Of a stretch of DNA of 64,000 nt, positions 59,969-64,000 are shown piece by piece. Where the stretch lies: assembly GCA_024362935.1 (NCBI GenBank), contig JANCRA010000028.1:8800476-8864475 (forward strand). The letters run 5' to 3'. Position 1 is the first letter of the stretch. The number at the start of each line of letters is the position of its first letter. Made by a program: the position numbers and the translations under genes. Below the pieces are notes generated by a model. That model was not told the DNA's origin and searched no databases. It worked only from the letters and a program-made list of their open reading frames with translations. The stretch is from Setophaga petechia (lineage: Eukaryota > Chordata > Aves > Passeriformes > Parulidae).

Positions 59969-61494
59969 GTAAGGAAAAATCTCTGCTCTGTGAGAACCAC
60001 ACAGGAGGCTTCAACCATTCAGTGACAGGGCTAATGAGGCTGCTGCAAGCACCAGTTTGGTTTTGCAAGCAGTCATAAGCATACACAGTATAAGGTGTAA
60101 AATGGGAAGGAACAGTTACCCAGACCTATTTGTTAATGCATTGCTCCATCCCCTCCTCCTGTGCAAGATTCCCAGGCAGAGAAGTAGCCCAATGGCTTAA
60201 TGACACTGGAGTGAGTTGAAAAATTATTTCAGCTGTAGCATGCAATGTATACATGTGATATGGCAGTGAAAAAGCACACATAAAGCCTGAGGACATGTTT
60301 GCACTTTTAGTCCAGTCCATCTGTGTAATCCAGCTATTTTTAATAGATACATTTTGCTGTACTTCCAGCAGGAATGTACCTCACAGGAGAGAACAGCTTT
60401 CCTTATAGATCTCAAATAGCCTGTAGTTATTCACACTGTCACACAGCTCTTATGAATTACAGAGCAGCTTTGAGTATCACTTCTGTGTTGGTTATTTCAC
60501 TGCATAAACTTAGCACATTTGGTCCTTGATAGAAAAGACTTTAGTCCAGCAGAAGTGCTGCAGGTTCACCTGAACCTGTCTGGCAGCCTTGAGCATATTA
60601 ACATGTGGGCACAAGGTGTTCTGAAACACTGTATTAGCAATTAAGAACATCTCTGCATGTGTGCTTGGGTGGACAGGTCTGGTTTTTCATCTCCATGCTC
60701 ATCTTCATGTTGCTTGTTCTGCTGCAAATCACTAAAAATGTCTCACTTTGGCAATCACCAAAATCTCTTTATCCTTTAGCTCACTGAAGGCAGCTGGTGG
60801 GGTGGGGAGCACACCAGTATGTCACTGTTAATAATCTCCAGGCTGTCCAGCCAGGAGAAACTGGCAGTTCACTGCTCTCTTGTATTCAAAGCATGCCAGA
60901 ACATACCATGGAAATATGGAAGGACACAGTCCCTTCCATGAAGGTCTCATAAACTAAAGGACAAATAAATAGAAAGGGAGAATAGCAAAATCAATACCAC
61001 CTAGCAGCAGCATGAATTATTTCTAGCAGCCTCAACCTAATGTCTCAAGGGTATGGACAAGCAGGTTTGGGGGAAGGGTTCACAGACATTGCACTTCTGG
61101 ATGGAAACAGAGTAAAAAGTGAGTAGAATTATTTGATTGTCCTTGCAAGTGAAAAGTGTAACATTAGATATAAAGGGGAAAATAACTCATTATACTGTTG
61201 CTCAGTAGTGAAGGAAGTGATCATAGCACATTCAAATTAATGTCTGGTTTTTTTCTGCATCCCTTTCTTCAAAGTGAGGAGAAAGTGGAGGTAAAAATAC
61301 AAATATTTTATATGATCAAAAAAATCTCCATCCTAGTTCTGTCATAAAATCAGAAATTAAATTAGAATACTGAATGTTCCTTAGATGATGGGCTGGATAA
61401 GACAGCATTAAACATCATGGCCCCACCATAATTGAGGCCAAGTTAGTACTTGTTACTTCTTCAGCTAAAATCTGTGATAATGATGATACAATAG

Positions 61495-61562
61495 TTTGGG
61501 TTGTAAGGCACCTGTAAAGATCATCTAGTCCAACGCCCTGCCATGAGCAGGGACATCTTCGG
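61495..61562 (-). mobile_element. Short CR1 LINE fragment
   Basis: TTGTAAGGCACCTGTAAAGA, TCATCTAGTCCAACGCCCTG and CCATGAGCAGGGACATCTTC match the well-known CR1 3' region in reverse-complement orientation. Only about 70 bp is recognisable before the similarity stops. Confidence 0.8.
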
Positions 61563-61614
61563 GTCCAACAGGATTTGAAAACAGGATGCAGAAAGAATGA
61601 TGGAAGCATCAGTC

Positions 61615-61765
61615 AGAGACGGCGCGAACGCGGGGCTCCCGGAGCCGGGCAGCGCCCGCTCGCTGCTCAGGCTGTGCAAGAGCACCCCCGTGAGCCCAGA
61701 GCCGGGCTGGGCACAGCCCGCCCGCGCTGGGACAGCCCGGACAGACCCTTAACGCTGCGGAGTTA
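61615..61765. other. Isolated CpG-rich segment in EFCAB5 intron 9
   Basis: Immediately after the CR1 fragment the sequence turns strongly GC- and CpG-rich for about 150 bp and then returns to AT-rich. A 51-codon plus-strand frame (61597-61752, MMEASVRDGANAGLPEPG...) crosses it, but it has no recognisable similarity. A possible donor (CCCCC|GTGAGC at 61690) lies inside it. It could be a small CpG island, an unrecognised repeat, or a remnant of an inserted sequence. Confidence 0.45.
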
Positions 61766-62033
61766 AGCAGCACCAGGACAGAAACCAGGGCTGTGCGGGA
61801 TTCTTTGTCATGGGAGGGAAGCAGGCATCTAGAGAAAAGGATGCGTCCAGTCTGGAAACTGGAGATTGCCGGGCAGTGTGCCCACTTCCACGTAGGAGAC
61901 GGCTAAAAGAAGCCCAGAAGGAAGGGCTGCATGGACTCCACCCAAAGCCTGTTTAGGTCTTGGTTGATTCCTATTTTGCAAAACTGATTAATCAAGTGAA
62001 TTTTCCCTCTTATTTTCTTTTTTTTTCTGCTAG

Positions 62034-62323
62034 CAAAGGAAGAGCTTTGCTCCCGATACCCACAGCTCAGTAAAGTGGGGAAGATAACCCAAAAGGCGTT
62101 CCAGATTTTCCTTGAATTAATTGCTTCCAAGTTCACTGGCAATGAGGATGAAACTATGGATAACTTGGTGAGTTTCCTGACCACAAGTGTGGAACAAAGT
62201 CACATCAAGAGCTTGCAAAGCTCAGCCAGGAGGAAATGGCTGCAGGATATCCAGAAAGCAGCTGAGACCAGCGGAACAAACATGGAACCAGTGTACAAAG
62301 CAGTGATCAAGGCCCTGTACCAG
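62034..62323 (+). CDS. EFCAB5: EFCAB5 coding exon 10
   Basis: A strong pyrimidine tract ends in CTGCTAG, and the exon completes an Ala codon. It encodes about residues 710-806. The segments are KEELCSRYPQLSKVGKITQK, AFQIFLELIASKFTGNEDET and a C-terminal stretch with SARRKWLQDIQKAAETSG and MEPVYKAVIKALYQ. It ends in phase 0 at CAG|GTAGGC. The alternation of amphipathic helices suits a helical domain following the EF-hand. Similar spacing is found in the mammalian protein as far as I recall it. Confidence 0.88.
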
Positions 62324-62957
62324 GTAGGCATCCTTGCTCTCCCAGTACTGAAGGAATCTGAGGGACAATTTTGTCTCACTTATGGAAGAGCTGATTCAGG
62401 GCAGATCTGGAAATCCATAGTTGTAGTTTTGGAGCTTCTGAGATGAAACACACCAGAGTCAGTTTGGGATAAGATGGTTAATTTGTAGTGGAAATAGTTT
62501 CATTTTTAGTTTACAGCTGCAACTTTAGCTGTTTTTCTCAACATTAAAGCCCTCCTCAAAGCCAAACTTCTCTCAGGGTAGCTGAAGCGTTCTTGCAGTA
62601 TTTTCTACGTTTGTAAATGTGGCAACTCTGGTACTTGTTTGTTTTTTTTGTTAAAGGAATCTCCTATTGGAGAAGAAATCCATAGGGCTTTTTCTTAGGC
62701 ACAGATTATAGTAAGGGAGTATTTTTCTATTTACTCCTCCCCATTAGCAACAGGAAAAAGGAAATCAGTTTCCCTTGCCAATCAAAATACTGAGTGTTTG
62801 TGCTTGTCACAGAGATACAGCAACATCATGGGGTGGGTGACACACAAACTCGGTGACCCAGAGCAGCATCTCAGCAAAAATGAAACAATTGCTAAGTGCA
62901 TTAATTAAGTGCCAGTGGCTAATGTACAGACTGTAATGGGGAACATTTGGTTGCTAG
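62324..62957 (+). other. EFCAB5 intron 10
   Basis: This is a phase-0 intron of 634 nt, from GTAGGC to TTGCTAG. I see nothing notable in it. Confidence 0.82.
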
Positions 62958-63854
<897 letters not shown>

Positions 63855-64000
63855 CTTTGCAGCCATTGACCAGGGAAAGCCAATCTATGTTCCAAGAGTT
63901 CAGCACCACGGAAACATTCACTTCTGGAGCTCTGATGACCATGAGGAGGAGAAGAAAGGTTCACTCCTGGTGCTGCCCCTGCATGATGCTAATTGGAGAG
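63855..64000 (+). CDS. EFCAB5: EFCAB5 coding exon 12 (cut by the right edge)
   Basis: The acceptor TATATTTCAG completes a Ser codon. The frame is then open to the edge: FAAIDQGKPIYVPRVQHHGN, followed by IHFWSSDDHEEEKKGSLLVL and PLHDANWR (about residues 864-912). The pattern of a turn, 'GKP.YVPRV', an acidic loop and a hydrophobic strand 'GSLLVLPL' resembles a GAF-like sensory or regulatory domain. The exon has no donor before base 64000, and the remaining C-terminal part of the protein lies outside. Confidence 0.87.

Larger units (their letters stand above)
59969..62033 (+). other. EFCAB5 intron 9, with CR1 fragment and CpG-rich patch
   Basis: This is a phase-1 intron of about 2.1 kb, from GTAAGG to TTCTGCTAG. 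It holds a CR1 3' fragment (61495-61562) and, just after it, an isolated GC/CpG-rich stretch (61615-61765). The rest is AT-rich. Confidence 0.8.

Overview
The window is vertebrate nuclear DNA, most likely from a songbird (passerine). Genes are split into short exons with consensus GT/AG splice sites, introns are long and AT-rich, and one sharp CpG island is present. The repeats are of avian type: two CR1 LINE 3' fragments and a solo endogenous-retrovirus LTR of a kind familiar from songbird genomes. There is no bacterial-style gene organisation.

Two protein-coding genes lie head to head around a CpG island at about 33.56-34.64 kb. Leftwards (minus strand) is the first coding exon of SSH2 (slingshot cofilin phosphatase 2). 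It is only 21 codons long (34080-34142), and its intron 1 fills the remaining 34 kb to the left edge; I found no further SSH2 exon there. Rightwards (plus strand) is EFCAB5 (EF-hand calcium-binding domain protein 5). I could place 12 coding exons between 40938 and the right edge. All junctions agree in reading frame and together encode about 912 residues. The gene runs out of the window at 64000, so its C-terminus is missing. The SSH2-EFCAB5 head-to-head arrangement is the same as on human chromosome 17.

Region by region. (1) 1-34 kb: SSH2 intron 1. It holds a solo LTR (7641-8030) with a 6-bp target duplication, followed by a CpG-rich block and a 17-bp minisatellite (8255-8526). It also holds a small CpG-rich patch at 28.34-28.56 kb with a 32-codon hydrophobic small ORF and a possible alternative SSH2 first exon, plus several hairpins and tandem repeats. 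(2) 33.56-34.64 kb: CpG-island promoter region with NRF1-like, GC-box and CTCF-like motifs. A two-codon upstream ORF precedes the SSH2 start codon. (3) 34.65-40.93 kb: the space between the two genes' coding starts. It must contain the noncoding 5' exon(s) of EFCAB5, which I could not place; a CR1 fragment lies at 38.6 kb. (4) 40.93-64 kb: EFCAB5. Notable points are a GC-AG intron, a long acidic low-complexity exon with an in-frame internal donor site, two degenerate EF-hand loops (one split across an exon junction), and an in-frame 21-nt microexon candidate.

The two genes are not known to act in one pathway: SSH2 is an actin-regulating phosphatase and EFCAB5 is poorly characterised. Their link here is positional, a probable shared promoter region. 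I found no clearly new multi-gene system. The most useful leads are the intronic patch at 28.3-28.6 kb, the SSH2 leader uORF, and the EFCAB5 splicing signals. Gene identities rest on recognition of conserved protein segments from memory, not on a database search.
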